From contig JBBBDQ010000308.1 in assembly GCA_037127315.1 (NCBI GenBank), positions 478,501-542,500 on the forward strand: DNA of 64,000 nt, in the 5' to 3' direction. The stretch's first letter is position 1, and each line of letters opens with the position of its first letter. This document shows positions 19,700 through 29,697 of this stretch, piece by piece. A model generated the notes under the pieces. The model searched no databases, was not told where the DNA came from, and saw only the letters and a program-made list of their open reading frames with translations. The position numbers and the translations under genes are program-made. This DNA comes from Ascarosepion bandense (lineage: Eukaryota > Mollusca > Cephalopoda > Sepiida > Sepiidae).

Positions 19700-21150
19700 A
19701 TTGATATCATATCACCCCATGCAAGGCAGTAAAGCTACTAAAGTGCAAGGGTTTAGAGAGTGTGGAAAAAATAGGAACAAAAACATTAATAGTGAACAGA
19801 AAGAGAAAAGAGTAATCAGGAGGACAGTAGATAGCGATTGACATTGCATTTAAATTTTTGTTTTAATCTGTATCACCCCATGCAAGGCAATAAAGCCACT
19901 AAAGTGCAAGGGTTTACAGGGTGTGGAAGAATTAGGATCAGAAACATTAATATTAAGCAGAAAAAGAAAAGAGTAATCAGGAGGACAGTAGATAGCGATT
20001 GACATTGCATTTAAATTTTTGTTTTAATCTGTATCACCCAATTCAAGGCAATAAAGCCACTAAAGTGCAAGGGTTTACAGGATGTGGAAGAATTAGGATC
20101 AGAAGCATTAATATTAAGCAGAAAAATAAAAGAGTAATCAGGAGGACAGTAGATAGCAATTGATATTACATTTAAATTTTTGTTTTAATCTGCATCACCC
20201 CATGCAAGGCAATAAAGCCACTAAAGTGCAAGGGTTTACAGGGTGTGGAAGAATTAAGAACAGAAACATTACTAGTGAGCAGAAATAGAAAAGATTAATC
20301 TTGATGATAGTCGATAGCGATTGACATTGAATTTAACTTGTTAGAAATTAGAGTTGGCCAGAAATCCTGGAGCCAGAAGGATGTTCTCTAGACGAGAAGC
20401 GCGAGAAAAGAACTTTTTAGCATAGAATCTACGGCTAGATCTAGCCAGCTTAACTGCAAATTGATGAGATCTCTACGCCAGTCTTGTATTGCGCTTAAAT
20501 TTTTGTTGTGGATCTCTCCCTTTTGTATATGACAATTGACTCGACTGAGTGTACATATACTCCTGCCATAGAGAGAACAGGGAAGATCTGGAATCTCAGT
20601 TGTAGTTGCAGTTTACAGTGGAGAGTAATCGAAGAGATCCGTTACAGTTATCGAAGCGTTTCGACAGATACTGAAGTTACCCAGAGACCAGACTAGATCT
20701 AAGTTCCACACAGCTAGAATAAGTTACCCGGACATACTATTTCACTTCAAGATTCGTATATATTTATTTCTGCTGATAGTATTCCTGAATTGACTAACCC
20801 GCGTTCCAGTTTGTATATTACGTTCAATATAACCTAATTTCTATCTGCATACCGGTTTTTGTTGTTCATTATTTTGGCGTTCCTCCTCCGGAATCCACAA
20901 CAATTTTAAAAACATTTGTGGTGCCATAGTGAAGAACTTATCCGAACAATTTCCATGAAAATATTCATAGAAAAGACACAGGGAGGCAACCTTACAGCAG
21001 TGGGAAAGTGACGGAAGCCGAGTCACCAGATCAGGACCAATAATATTGCTGATTCTTCTTTGGATTTTATCAAGGAACTCAAAGTAAATAGCAGGGACAC
21101 CGAAACATGATACCGAACCATATGTGGTAGCAATATTCTGAGAATGGATG
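19700..21150 (-). mobile_element. LINE with 161-bp tandem 3' UTR, split by a solo LTR
   Basis: On minus the element runs from a WSGAP-region remnant near 21150 through SHCCKVASLCLFYEYFHGN-like text and a degraded TSRLWN region to its 3' UTR. The 3' UTR is a tandem array: ATCACCCC-type anchors at 19711, 19872, 20033 and 20194, exactly 161 bp apart, each unit ending in the ATTTAAATTTTTG phrase. A 399-bp solo LTR (20504-20902) splits the coding part. It is related to, but a subfamily apart from, the LINE at 33960. Confidence 0.8.
20504..20902 (+). mobile_element. solo LTR, family 1
   Basis: A 399-bp segment beginning TGTTGTGGATCTC and ending GGAATCCACAACA, so the ends form an inverted TGTTGTGGAT/ATCCACAACA pair. 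It is flanked by perfect ATTTT target duplications (20499-20503 and 20903-20907). A second copy is at 41143-41554. No gag or pol lies nearby, so it is the product of LTR-LTR recombination. The superfamily (Gypsy-like or other) cannot be fixed from this. Confidence 0.88.
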
Positions 21151-21334
21151 TAATGTATTTTTGTTTTTTAGTTGTAGAATATTATCCATTGAATTCTAAA
21201 TGCCGTACATACATTAGACTAAAATATTTAATTTGTCACGATATTGGTCATCATCATAATTATCATCACATCACCTCCCGACTGCTTCAATAGTCAGGGT
21301 GACCTGAGAGCAGAAGAAAGAGATGTTTATTCTT

Positions 21335-21445
21335 CCTCCTAATGAACAGGGGTTGCGTGCTAAGAACCACCAGGAATAGGGTGACGGAGAAGGCCATGAT
21401 CGCCTCGGTCCTGAAAGAACAAAGCACCTTGAAGAAGAAGAAAAT
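21335..21445 (+). pseudogene. RTE-like LINE terminal fragment
   Basis: About 110 bp matching the last coding bases and 3' end of the RTE family (TGATCGCCTCGGTCCTGAAA, ending GAAGAAGAAGAAAA). It shows extreme 5' truncation. Confidence 0.65.
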
Positions 21446-21749
21446 TTTCTGAAAACGTGTACTTGTGTATAATACGACCCCACTATTTCAACTTTAATTT
21501 TCGTTCAATTTTTTTCGTTTTATGCACAAAAAATATGGTTTTGTCTGAATGCAGTCAATCCTAATGGTTCGAGCGCAGAACCAATCGCTTCAAAACGAAA
21601 GGAGAGATAACTCTCAATTGTTTCGACAAACATTATATTTATGAAAATATTTTTAATGTTGTTCATACTTCAGAATGTTTAATTTATTTGTTCAGTTATT
21701 TTCAGTTCACTATTAATTTTACAATAATTTAAAATTTAAAATTATATAT

Positions 21750-21956
21750 ATTTCAGTAATGAAATGCATTGGAGCACTCCAGTTATTGGGCGCGTAATAT
21801 GATATGCGCTAAAAAAGACTGCCTTCTTCCGTGGCCCAGGGGTAGAGTCGCCGACTGACGCCAATTCGGTCGGGTTTCGAGCCTGGGATAAGGAGCAATC
21901 GGAGTCTAACTGTAGTGATGAGCTGTGATACAGCGAAACAGATGTGTCTGCGGATG

Positions 21957-21960
<4 letters not shown>
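21750..21960 (+). mobile_element. tRNA-derived SINE, type A, with upstream module
   Basis: Upstream module (GGAGCACTCCAGTTATTGGG), then an A box (GTGGCCCAGGGGTAGAG), a B box (GGTCGGGTTTCGAGCC) and the CTGTGATACAGCGAAACAGA body, ending in GATGACAA before (TA)n. This copy and the one at 30925 form a subfamily with GCC AATTCGGTCGGG and GTCTGCGGATGAC. Confidence 0.8.

Positions 21961-22008
<48 letters not shown>
21960..22008. repeat. (TA)n microsatellite
   Basis: SINE tail of about 47 bp. Confidence 0.95.
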
Positions 22009-22011
<3 letters not shown>

Positions 22012-22021
22012 TGTAGATATA

Positions 22022-22277
22022 TGTAGTGGAGCCAAAAGTGGGTCCACGGAAATATAACAAGGAACACGAGGTGTAGGTTAAAGAAAGATGTATTTACAGG
22101 AAAGGTTACAAAGAAGAAGGTACAAATAAGTAGAGCTTACGAATCCAGTATGGTCCTTGGTAGTCAACTGCGGTCATGCGCACAGTGCTACTCTCTGTTT
22201 TCCCACTACTGTTGTCACATACCTATTAATATAGCAGTGGGTGAGTCCATGTTGAGGTGAGTCTGGGTTCCACAACA
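22022..22277 (-). mobile_element. solo LTR, family 2
   Basis: A 256-bp segment that on minus begins TGTTGTGGAACCC and ends GGCTCCACTACA, with perfect ATATA target duplications (22017-22021 and 22278-22282). A TATATTAATAGG box lies ~45 bp from the minus 5' end and could be the promoter. The ends resemble the LTR at 20504, but the interior does not match, so it is a separate family. Confidence 0.75.
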
Positions 22278-22383
22278 ATATAGAAGAATCCAGAAGAGTG
22301 TCCAGTACATAAAATCGTAGGATAACTCTCTAGGAGAGCTCTAAATATATATGTATATAAATACATATAGAGCAAATATATGT

Positions 22384-22593
22384 AAAAATTAAGACAGACA
22401 GCTTATTCCATGGTTAAGTGGAAATACAGGCCTACTTCAGGCGAACCATCTTCAGCTTCCGTCGTTATTGTACAGAAGATTTTACAAGAATTTGCGTAAA
22501 ATCTTCTGTACAATAAAGACGGAAGCTGAAGATGGTTCGCCTGAAGTAGGCCTATATTTCCACTTAATCATGAAATAACGTGTCTGTCGTAAT

Positions 22594-22598
<5 letters not shown>
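22384..22598. repeat. large palindrome, ~100-bp arms
   Basis: Arms 22384-22485 and 22496-22598 with a 10-bp centre. Arm content includes GGCCTACTTCAGGCGAACCA and TGTACAGAAGATTTTAC. Only a few mismatches and one small indel. A (CA)n run starts exactly at the right end. No open frame. Confidence 0.85.

Positions 22599-22668
<70 letters not shown>
22598..22668. repeat. (CA)n microsatellite
   Basis: About 70 bp of CA, followed by imperfect TA and GT patches up to 22775. Confidence 0.95.
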
Positions 22669-22677
<9 letters not shown>

Positions 22678-22837
22678 GTATATATATATGTTCCTCTCTC
22701 TCTTTCTCTTTTTCCGAACTACTATGTATATGTGTGTATGTGTGCATCTGCGTGTGTCTACGTGTGTGTGTCGAAGAGAAATTAAAGTTAGATACGAATC
22801 CGACAAATGGGAAAAACGATTATGTCTTTCATTAGCA

Positions 22838-23280
22838 GCTCATTTTTTTAATCATTTCACCCCAAGCAAAGTGGGACCACCGCTAGGGCGCAGGGCGTTG
22901 CATTGAGAGAAAAGACTGGGTACAATGGGTTATTGAAGAAAAGATAAAAGATGAATGGGATTCAAGAAGACAGGCGGTGGCAATTGACGTTGCATTTGAA
23001 TTTTTGGAGATCGTAGCTATCAGAGAAACAAGAAAACGGAAGGGAAGTGCGAGAAAAGAAACTATTGGAGTAGAAGTGAGCGTTACATTTAACTATTTCA
23101 ACGGTAAAAGGTTGGGACCTAGATGCCAATCTAGTAGCACGCTTAAATTCACGGAAAAAAATTCGTAAGTGCAGTTGCCATAAAAATATTTGTAGAAAAG
23201 ACAGAGAAAAGCCGCATACAGTCGGTGAGAAATTGACTGAGAGATGCCAAATCAGAACTGATTACGTTGCAGGTGCAATT
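22838..23280 (-). mobile_element. Jockey-superfamily LINE, 5'-truncated copy
   Basis: Minus strand starts at the shared tail (AATCATTTCACCCCAAGCAA on plus) and goes back through the 3' UTR and a decayed C-terminus up to the SHRR region. About 440 bp with several frameshifts. Confidence 0.75.
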
Positions 23281-23349
23281 TTTAAGCAGCTGTAATCAAA
23301 TTCATTTCTACTGGTAACAGTCTGGTAAAAAAACAAATAAAAAAAACAG

Positions 23350-23773
23350 TTAATTAAAAACAGTTATTTTGATATCGCATTTTCAACTAATACTGCAATC
23401 AGAGCAAGCGCGTATGCCTCCCTCTCGGAACTCAAGCCTGAGTGGGAACCCTGAATAATGCCTTTTAACCGTTGCTATCTCATCAACCTTTGCTTTTTTT
23501 TTCGACCTACATTTATATACGTTACAAATTAACCTAAGCACAACTGACTGTTAAAGGATGAAAAATTTCGCCTTTTTGATGTTATTTTGTGGTCTTTTAT
23601 TTTTGGTAGGTCAACAAATCTATAAATTTGTTTAGCCCATGCGAAGTCTCGAGAAAAAGATATTATATAAAATTCACTATTCTTTATCCATAATGTTGAA
23701 TGTTTAAAAAATGAAACTTTTTATCAATAACAAAATTTAAAAATTAATTAAGGAAAAAGTTATTTTTATATCG
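23350..23773 (+). repeat. dispersed repeat A, copy 1
   Basis: Starts in TTAATTAAAAACAGTTATTT and TTTCAACTAATACTG and runs to CCATAATGTTGAATG. The same ~330 bp recurs at 24543-24872 and in part at 32378-32580. Its leading phrase (GTTATTTTGATATCG) also occurs at its right edge (GTTATTTTTATATCG, 23758-23773), which shows a tandem duplication. Confidence 0.75.
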
Positions 23774-24438
23774 TACTAGCAGTATAGCGCGGCGTTGTGT
23801 AATGAAAGCTTTAAAACTAATCCATGGTCCTGGATCTCAGACTCTTTGGACGTTGGCACGAAAGACTAAAAAGCAATAGTTGTTTCCAGTTAAAGCGAAA
23901 CCGTAGACTGAAAGAAAAATGAATGGATGTAAGTCCAATTTTGATTTCCTGGTATCGATATCAAATAAGTTTTTTTCGTCGTAAACAGAAATTTGAAGGC
24001 TAAATAAATCCTCTGAGTAAATGGTATCATGGCTGAAACTAAGAACTACAATTATACCTATTAGAGCCAAACCCGAAGCAAAAACTAAAATAAAAGGGCT
24101 GAGAAAATACAGACATACAGGCAGATAAACACACACACACACACAAACATCTTTCCTTATATATATATATATATATTATCGATTTTCTGCACTATTGTAC
24201 GAACTGCAACCTTGAAACTTCTGAATATTGTTTCATATGACTTTGTCTATGAGTGTATCAAACTTGATTAAAATCCGACCACTCCTTCTATAACCCGATT
24301 TTTTCGATTATCGATTTTCGATATTTATCGGGGGTACCTCGACACAAAACCTAGCTAAGAACACTCGCAGACGCTTATAGTATAGCTGTGCAAATTTTCA
24401 AGAAAATCGGTTCATCCGTTTCGGAGTCTATAGATAAC

Positions 24439-24510
<72 letters not shown>

Positions 24511-24542
24511 GCACACAAAGTTCCATTTATAAATAAGGTTAG
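23774..24542 (+). mobile_element. dispersed element B, copy 1 (~770 bp, non-coding)
   Basis: Begins TACTAGCAGTATAGCGCGGC and ends with AAATCGGTTCATCCGTTTCG, a (CA)n run and TTTATAAATAAGGTTAGA. The whole order, including TATCGATTTTCTGCAC and TATTTATCGGGGGTACCTCG, recurs at 42272-43061. A start-only fragment lies at 48439. No frame of note. The GCCCGGCGTTGC start and the CCGTTTCGGAGTC end are widespread in invertebrate repeats, but I cannot name the class. Confidence 0.75.
24441..24505. repeat. (CA)n inside element B
   Basis: A 60-bp CA run before the 3' end. In the other copy the same place holds a shorter, impure CA run. Confidence 0.9.
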
Positions 24543-25330
24543 ATTTTCAACTAATACTGAAATCAAGGCGAGCGCGTACGCCTCCCACTCGAAACTCAAG
24601 CTTGGGTGGGGACCCTGAATTTTGCTTTTTAACTGTTGTTATCTCATCAACCTTTACTTTTTTTTTTTACCTACGTTTATATAGATTACAATTAAACTAA
24701 GCACAACTGACTGTTAAAGGATGAAACAAAAGACTTTTTTATGTCATTTTAGGAGTTTTTTTTTGTCGGTCAAATCTATGAATTTGTTTTGCTCAACAAT
24801 AAGTCTCGAGAAAAAGAAAACATTATATAAAATTCATTACTTTTTATCCATGACATTGAATGCGTTCAAATTATTCAACTTTTTTTTTAACAAGAGTCTC
24901 AAGTTGGTCTACGTCTATATCGTGTTGACTACACTGGTTCTCGTTCGATCACCGAAGTTAAGCAACATTGAGCCTGGTCAGTACTTAGATGGGTGACCGT
25001 TTGGGAATACTGTACTGCAAACGTCCACCGGTTCTCCATGTTTGGGGGTTGGACGCAGGAATAACAACCCTGCCCCATAAAAAAACCAGTTTGTTACGGA
25101 AACAGTAACAAAAAGTTACTGCCCTACAAACCATTGGGTGTATAAAGGGTGAGATGATGATGATGATGCTGATGATGATGAATTTCAAATTGATGTTAAA
25201 TATTGCCGCAAAACATTGTTAATTCATCTAAGATGGAATGATCTAATATGACAGGTCTCTAATTTGTATATATTTTCAATTTTCTGGTTGAGTTGTTCCC
25301 CTATCTCATATACGATGCATTGTTGTACAT
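24543..25330 (+). repeat. dispersed repeat A, copy 2, split by a 5S SINE
   Basis: Matches copy 1 from TTTCAACTAATACTG onward, then continues past the 5S SINE with CAAATTGATGTTAAATATTG and ATATGACAGGTCTCTAATTT, which recur at 33410-33500. A therefore extends at least 700 bp in its fuller form. Confidence 0.7.
24885..25182 (+). mobile_element. 5S rRNA-derived SINE (SINE3-like)
   Basis: Positions 24907-25025 align with a full-length 5S rRNA: GTCTACGTC, TCGATCACCGAAGTTAAGCA, GAGCCTGGTCAGTACTTAGA, TGGGTGACCG, TTGGGAATAC. The internal promoter blocks are recognisable. A ~130-bp body follows (GGTTGGACGCAGGAATAACA, CCAGTTTGTTACGG) and a (GAT)n tail at 25150-25180. The body is unlike SINE B, so this is a distinct 5S-headed family. 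It is inserted in repeat A. Confidence 0.85.
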
Positions 25331-27925
25331 AATTAGGTTATCCTTGACTCTTGCTGTCATGCAGCTCTGCCTTCTTGGCAACTCTGATCGTGCTGTGGTT
25401 TCCGTTAATATTTCCTTCCACTCCCGCTTCTTCTAGGAACCTCCTCCCAGCAGAATATCTTACTACTATCAAAAGCGGACTGAGATGCGTTCCGCGACTT
25501 CCTGGCGATGTCCCTCGGAACAAAATGTTGAAGGCTGTTCATCCGAGGTCTCCTCCAAAGTAAAAGGCGGCATCGATGCTTTTATTCCTTCCAAGAAGTT
25601 CCAACATAAGCTTCATTCTTCCCCTTGGTTCTCCCCTGCTTCCTCAACCGCCATTGCGAAAATCAGTCAGTCAGTTAAGTGCCATGCGTGATACACGCTT
25701 GGGCGATCATGTCTCTTTCGAGACATGACTGACTGGGCAGAAGATTATCCCGCAGTAGGTTGCCATTGCTTTCTGCGGTAGACTGGTTGCCGACCAAGGC
25801 AATAGAGCCCAATCTTTCCTGTTATTTAACCCATAACTGGAAGGAATAGACGGATTAATACCTTTCCTAAGGGTATTTGCGCGTAAGTGAATGCAATGAA
25901 TTCGGCTGGAATTCGAACTCGGCTCCCCGATTCCTCGTTCCGAGCCGATACCCAATGCTCCACAACGCACATCCTTACAAGCCTGTTTTGCTGTATCACA
26001 GCTCATCAGTGTGGCTAGATATATCCACTTGCTTCTGGCCGGGATCGAAAACTCGACCGATTTGGTGTCAGTCGGAGTCTCTACTCCCTAAGCAATTGCG
26101 GAACTACTTGTGGCTTTACCAAAGTGACCTGTCTGACCATAACAGGCGCCATTTTGTCTCCGCTCGCAATGAATGCAAGCGAGTCCTAAATGATGCTAAG
26201 CTGTTATTTTTTAATAGAATGAAGCAACGTACATCCCACAAGTTTGACGTTAAGGAGTACTGGCGGCTCTGCAAAAGTGGGCTGAACAACAGCAAAAATA
26301 CAATCCCTCCACTGTTTGAAAATTTTAAAGTTCTAACATCCACAGCAGACAAGGCTGGGTGCTTTGTGGCGGTATTCTAGTAATTGTCCTTAAGAAATGT
26401 GCCCCTGAACTCTCTTTTGTCCTCTCCAAACACTATAACTTTTGCCTTACTACTTCTTGCTTCCCTGATTGTTGGAAGTCCTCCTCTGTAGTTTCTGTCC
26501 TTAAAAAATCTGGAGAGTCCTCCAACCCTTTTAACTATCGACTTCTCAGATTCTTACCGCTCTTTGTCAAAGTGATCGAGGGTATTATAAATGCTGAAAT
26601 GATTCAGTATCTCACCTCCAATAAATAATTTTCTGATAAGTAGTATGAATTTTGTTTCGCCAGGTCTACTGCTGATGTGCTAACAACCACCATTGAGTAC
26701 ATATATCAGGCTCTTGATATGAACGGTGAAGCCCGGGCTTTTGCCTGGATATCTCGAAAGCATTTGATAGGGTTTGGCATGCTAGCTTTTTGCAAAAGCT
26801 ACAGGGTTACGCTATTCGATTTAAACCAATCGTTCCTGTCAAATCGTAAAATGATGGTTGTTCTAAATGGGAATACTTCGAAATCTTTTCTTATGGGCGC
26901 GGGTGTCCCTCAAGTCTCTATCCAAGGTCCTACGCTCTTCCTGATATTTGTCAACGATCTTCCTTATCTAATCGATTCCCAAATTAGCATCTATGCAGAT
27001 GACACCACTATCTACTCCCGTCTCAATATGAAGTATACCAGGACTGACAAAATAGATCTCGCTTCTGCTCTTAGAAAGGACCTCCAATCGGTGATGGATT
27101 GGGGTAAGAAGTGGTTCGTAAATTCTAATGTTTCCACAGCAAAGCTGCTCTCCTTTAACCACCACAGAGAAGCTTTCTTAGCTTCCAGCAATATGGATCA
27201 CACTATTCTCTCCGAAAACAATACACTGAGCATCCTCGGCTTCACTCTCTCAGTCGACCTCATATGGAATGAATACATTGAATCAATAGCTACATCCACT
27301 GCTAAGAAGGCTGAGTCGCCATTAATATTTCGCGTCAGAATCCATCTTGCACATTTATGAATTTACCATTCGTCCGTGCATTGAATACTGTTGCCATATC
27401 TGGTCAGGTGCTCCTGCTGTTCATCTCGGGGTTCTTGACAAACTCCAGAGGAAGATCTGCAATGTAACTGGTCCCTATTTTTTTGCTCACCTTCAGTCAC
27501 TTTTTCACCGGTGCGCCGATGGCCTCCCTCTGTTCTTTTAAAAAGTATTTTCACAGCTTTTGCTCTGACGAGCTTCATTCCCTGGTGCCCTATCCTCATC
27601 AGTCCGTGCAACTAGATTGGCAACTAGGTCCCACCATTTTACTGTCAAAATAGGCAAATGTAACCACCAATTTTACTCTAGCAGTTTCTTTCTTCGAACT
27701 TCCCGCCCGTGGAACACCTTTTCACATGCTTGCTTCCCTGATAGCTACAATCACTGAAAGTTAAATGTAACGTCAATTAGGATCTTCTATCTCCGTGACC
27801 CCTTCCTCTATCTTACCCTTTCTACAACATCATCTATTCTGTTTTCTTTTTTGTCTTCCTCCTTCTCTCATTGTAACCCCCAGCGCACCAGTGGAAGTAC
27901 TGCCTAGCTTGGGGTGAAACGATTA
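25330..27925 (+). mobile_element. Jockey-superfamily LINE, longest copy, interrupted by a SINE
   Basis: Plus-strand remnant that begins before the RT domain (FIPSKKFQHKLHSSPWFSPA linker), is split by a SINE at 25662-26091, resumes with LWLYQSDLSDHNRRHFVSAR, and then has the RT. Motif A reads LDISKAFDRVWH across a one-base frameshift, NGNTSKSFLMGAGVPQVSIQ precedes the finger/palm region, and IYADDTTIYSRL is the intact YADD. The C-terminal WSGAPAVHLGVLDKLQ and 3' UTR follow, ending GGGGTGAAACGATT + A-rich. Open frames (167, 89 and 227 codons) are separated by frameshifts, so it is inactive. Confidence 0.88.
25662..26091 (-). mobile_element. composite SINE: tRNA module A fused to SINE B
   Basis: On minus: a type A tRNA head (CTTAGGGAGTAGAG, B box GGTCGAGTTTTCGATCCCGG, body CTGTGATACAGCAAAACAGG) at 26091-25977, directly followed by a complete type B head and body ending in TGACTGACTGAT. 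One target duplication brackets the pair: GCCATTGCGAAA (25650-25661) and GCAATTGCGGAA (26092-26103), 10 of 12 matching, and the LINE frame continues across it. So the two modules probably inserted as one unit. Confidence 0.8.
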
Positions 27926-27940
27926 TTTAAAAAAAACAAA

Positions 27941-28520
27941 GCTAAATCCACTGCTAAGAAGGTTGGGTCACTGTGTCGGGCCAGGATGTTTTTTCCGCCT
28001 GAATCCATCCTGCATATATACAAATCAACCATTCAACTTTGCATGGAATACTGCTGCCATATATGGTCAGGCGCCCCTGCTGTTCATCTCAGTGTTCTCG
28101 ACAGGCTTCAAAGGAGAATCAGTAATGTGATAGGTACTGACTTGGCAGCTCGACTACAGCCACTTCCCCACCGACGAAATGTGACCTCCCTTTGTCTGTT
28201 CTATAAATACTTTCATGGCTTCTGCTCCAACGAACTTAAGTCACTGGTGCCTCCTCAACATGTGTTTACTCGTGCAACCAGACTGGCAACTGGGTCCCAC
28301 TCATTCACAGTCAGGTTAGCCAAATGCAGATGACAATTCTACTCCTGCAGCTTCTTCTCTCGCACTTCCCGCCTGTGGAACTCGCTCCCGTATTCTTGCT
28401 TTCCTGACGGCTACAACCTCCAGAAATTTAAATGCAAAGTCAATACTCATCTACTAACCACTGGCCTCTAGCTCTCTCCCCACCCCTGTATAACCTTCCC
28501 TTTCTCTCCACCTATGTAGA
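27941..28520 (+). mobile_element. Jockey-superfamily LINE, 5'-truncated copy
   Basis: Starts at KSTAKKVGSLCRARMFFPPE and keeps an open frame of 139 codons through WSGAPAVHLSVLDRLQRRIS, GTDLAARLQPLPHRRNV and TRATRLATGSHSFTVRLAK. It then shifts frame and runs into the 3' UTR, where it is cut off at 28520 by the next copy. It joins the A-rich tail of the preceding LINE directly. Confidence 0.85.
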
Positions 28521-28903
28521 TTGACGACTGGTTCCCACCCATTCACAGTCAGGTTAGCTAAATGCAGACGACAATTCTACTCCTGCAGCTTCGTCTCTCA
28601 CACTTTCCGCCTGTGGAACTCGCTTCCATATTCTTGCTTTCCTGACGGCTAAAACCTCCAGGAATTTAAATGCAATGTCAATACTCATCTATTAACCACT
28701 TGACTCTTGTTCTTTCCCCACCCCGTATATCCTTTCCTGTCTCTCCACCTTTGCAACTGTCATCACACCTGTATTCTCATCCTTATATTGCTTCTTTCTA
28801 ACTGGTTCGTTTTCCTCTTCATTCTCTTCTAATTAATCTTTTTACACTTATGTAGCCCCCTGCACATAAGTGGCATTACCGCCTTGCTCGGGGTGATACG
28901 ATT
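28521..28903 (+). mobile_element. LINE 3' fragment, plus orientation
   Basis: Begins in the DWQLGPTH/ATGSHPFT region (GACGACTGGTTCCCACCC), repeats the last ~120 coding bases already present in the previous copy, and ends with the full shared tail TTGCTCGGGGTGATACGAT. Confidence 0.8.
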
Positions 28904-28910
28904 TTTTTTT

Positions 28911-28985
28911 TAATCATTTCACCCCGAGCAAGGCGGAAACGCCACTGATGTGCAGGGGGTTACATAAATGTAAGAAGATTTTTTT
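28911..28985 (-). mobile_element. LINE 3'-tail fragment, minus orientation
   Basis: About 75 bp of LINE 3' end (TCATTTCACCCCGAGCAAGG) facing the plus copy just before it. Together they form a hairpin of about 45 bp per arm around T/A runs. Confidence 0.85.
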
Positions 28986-28996
28986 TTTTTTTTTTA

Positions 28997-29697
28997 ATCA
29001 TTTCACCCCGAGCAAGGCAGAAACGCCACTGATGTGCAGGGGGTTACATAAATGTAGAAATATTAATTAGAAAAGAGTGAGGAGTACAAGCTAGTTAGAA
29101 AGGAACAATAGAAAACTGAGAAAGCAGGTGCAATGACAGGTACATGGGTGGAGAGAAAGGGAAGGTTATACAGGGGAGGGGAGAGAGCTAGAGGCCAGTG
29201 GTTAGTAGGTGAGTATTAACTTTGCTTTTAAATTTCTGGAGGTCGTAGCCGTCAGGAAAGCAAGAATACGGGAGTGAGTTCCACAGGCGGGAAGTGCGAG
29301 AGAGGAAGCTGCAGGAGTAGAATTGTCGTCTGCGTTTGGCTAACCTGACTGTGAATGGGTGGGACCCAGTTGCCAGTCTGGTTGAACGGGTAAACAACTG
29401 TTGAGGAGGCATCAGTGACTTAAGCTCATCCGAGCAGAAGCCATGAAAGTATTTATAGAAGAGACAGAGGGAGGCCACATTTCGACGATGGGAAAGTGGC
29501 TGTAGACGAGTCGCCAGATCAGTACCTATCACATTACAGACTCTCCTTTGGAGCTTGTCAAGAACACTGAGGAGAACGGCAGGGGCACCTGACCATAAAT
29601 GGCAGCAGTACTCCATGCACGGACGGATGGTTGACTTGTATATATGCAGGATGGATTCAGGTGGAAAAAACATCCTGGATCGACATAGTGACCCAAT
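28997..29697 (-). mobile_element. Jockey-superfamily LINE, 5'-truncated, open C-terminus
   Basis: A 161-codon frame (29188-29673) from MFFPPESILHIYKSTIRPCM to the stop after VNTHLLTTGL is fully open and nearly identical in protein to the copy at 34258-35226, so it is fairly young. The segment starts at KIGSLCRSR on its 5' side and ends with the full 3' tail. No RT motifs remain. Confidence 0.88.

Noticed and set aside
24388..24618. Frames with repeated HTHTHT or CVCVCV
   Set aside because: Dinucleotide (CA)n/(GT)n read-through; the same applies to the IYIYIY frames across 45-49 kb and 59-60 kb.
23350..24872. Repeat A copies as LTRs of one retrotransposon
   Set aside because: The 770 bp between them is element B, found elsewhere without repeat A, and there is no gag-pol; a tandem duplication with insertion fits better.
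24907..25025. Functional 5S rRNA gene
   Set aside because: It keeps 5S order but diverges in many paired positions, lacks a T-run terminator at the 3' end and runs straight into a SINE body with a (GAT)n tail.
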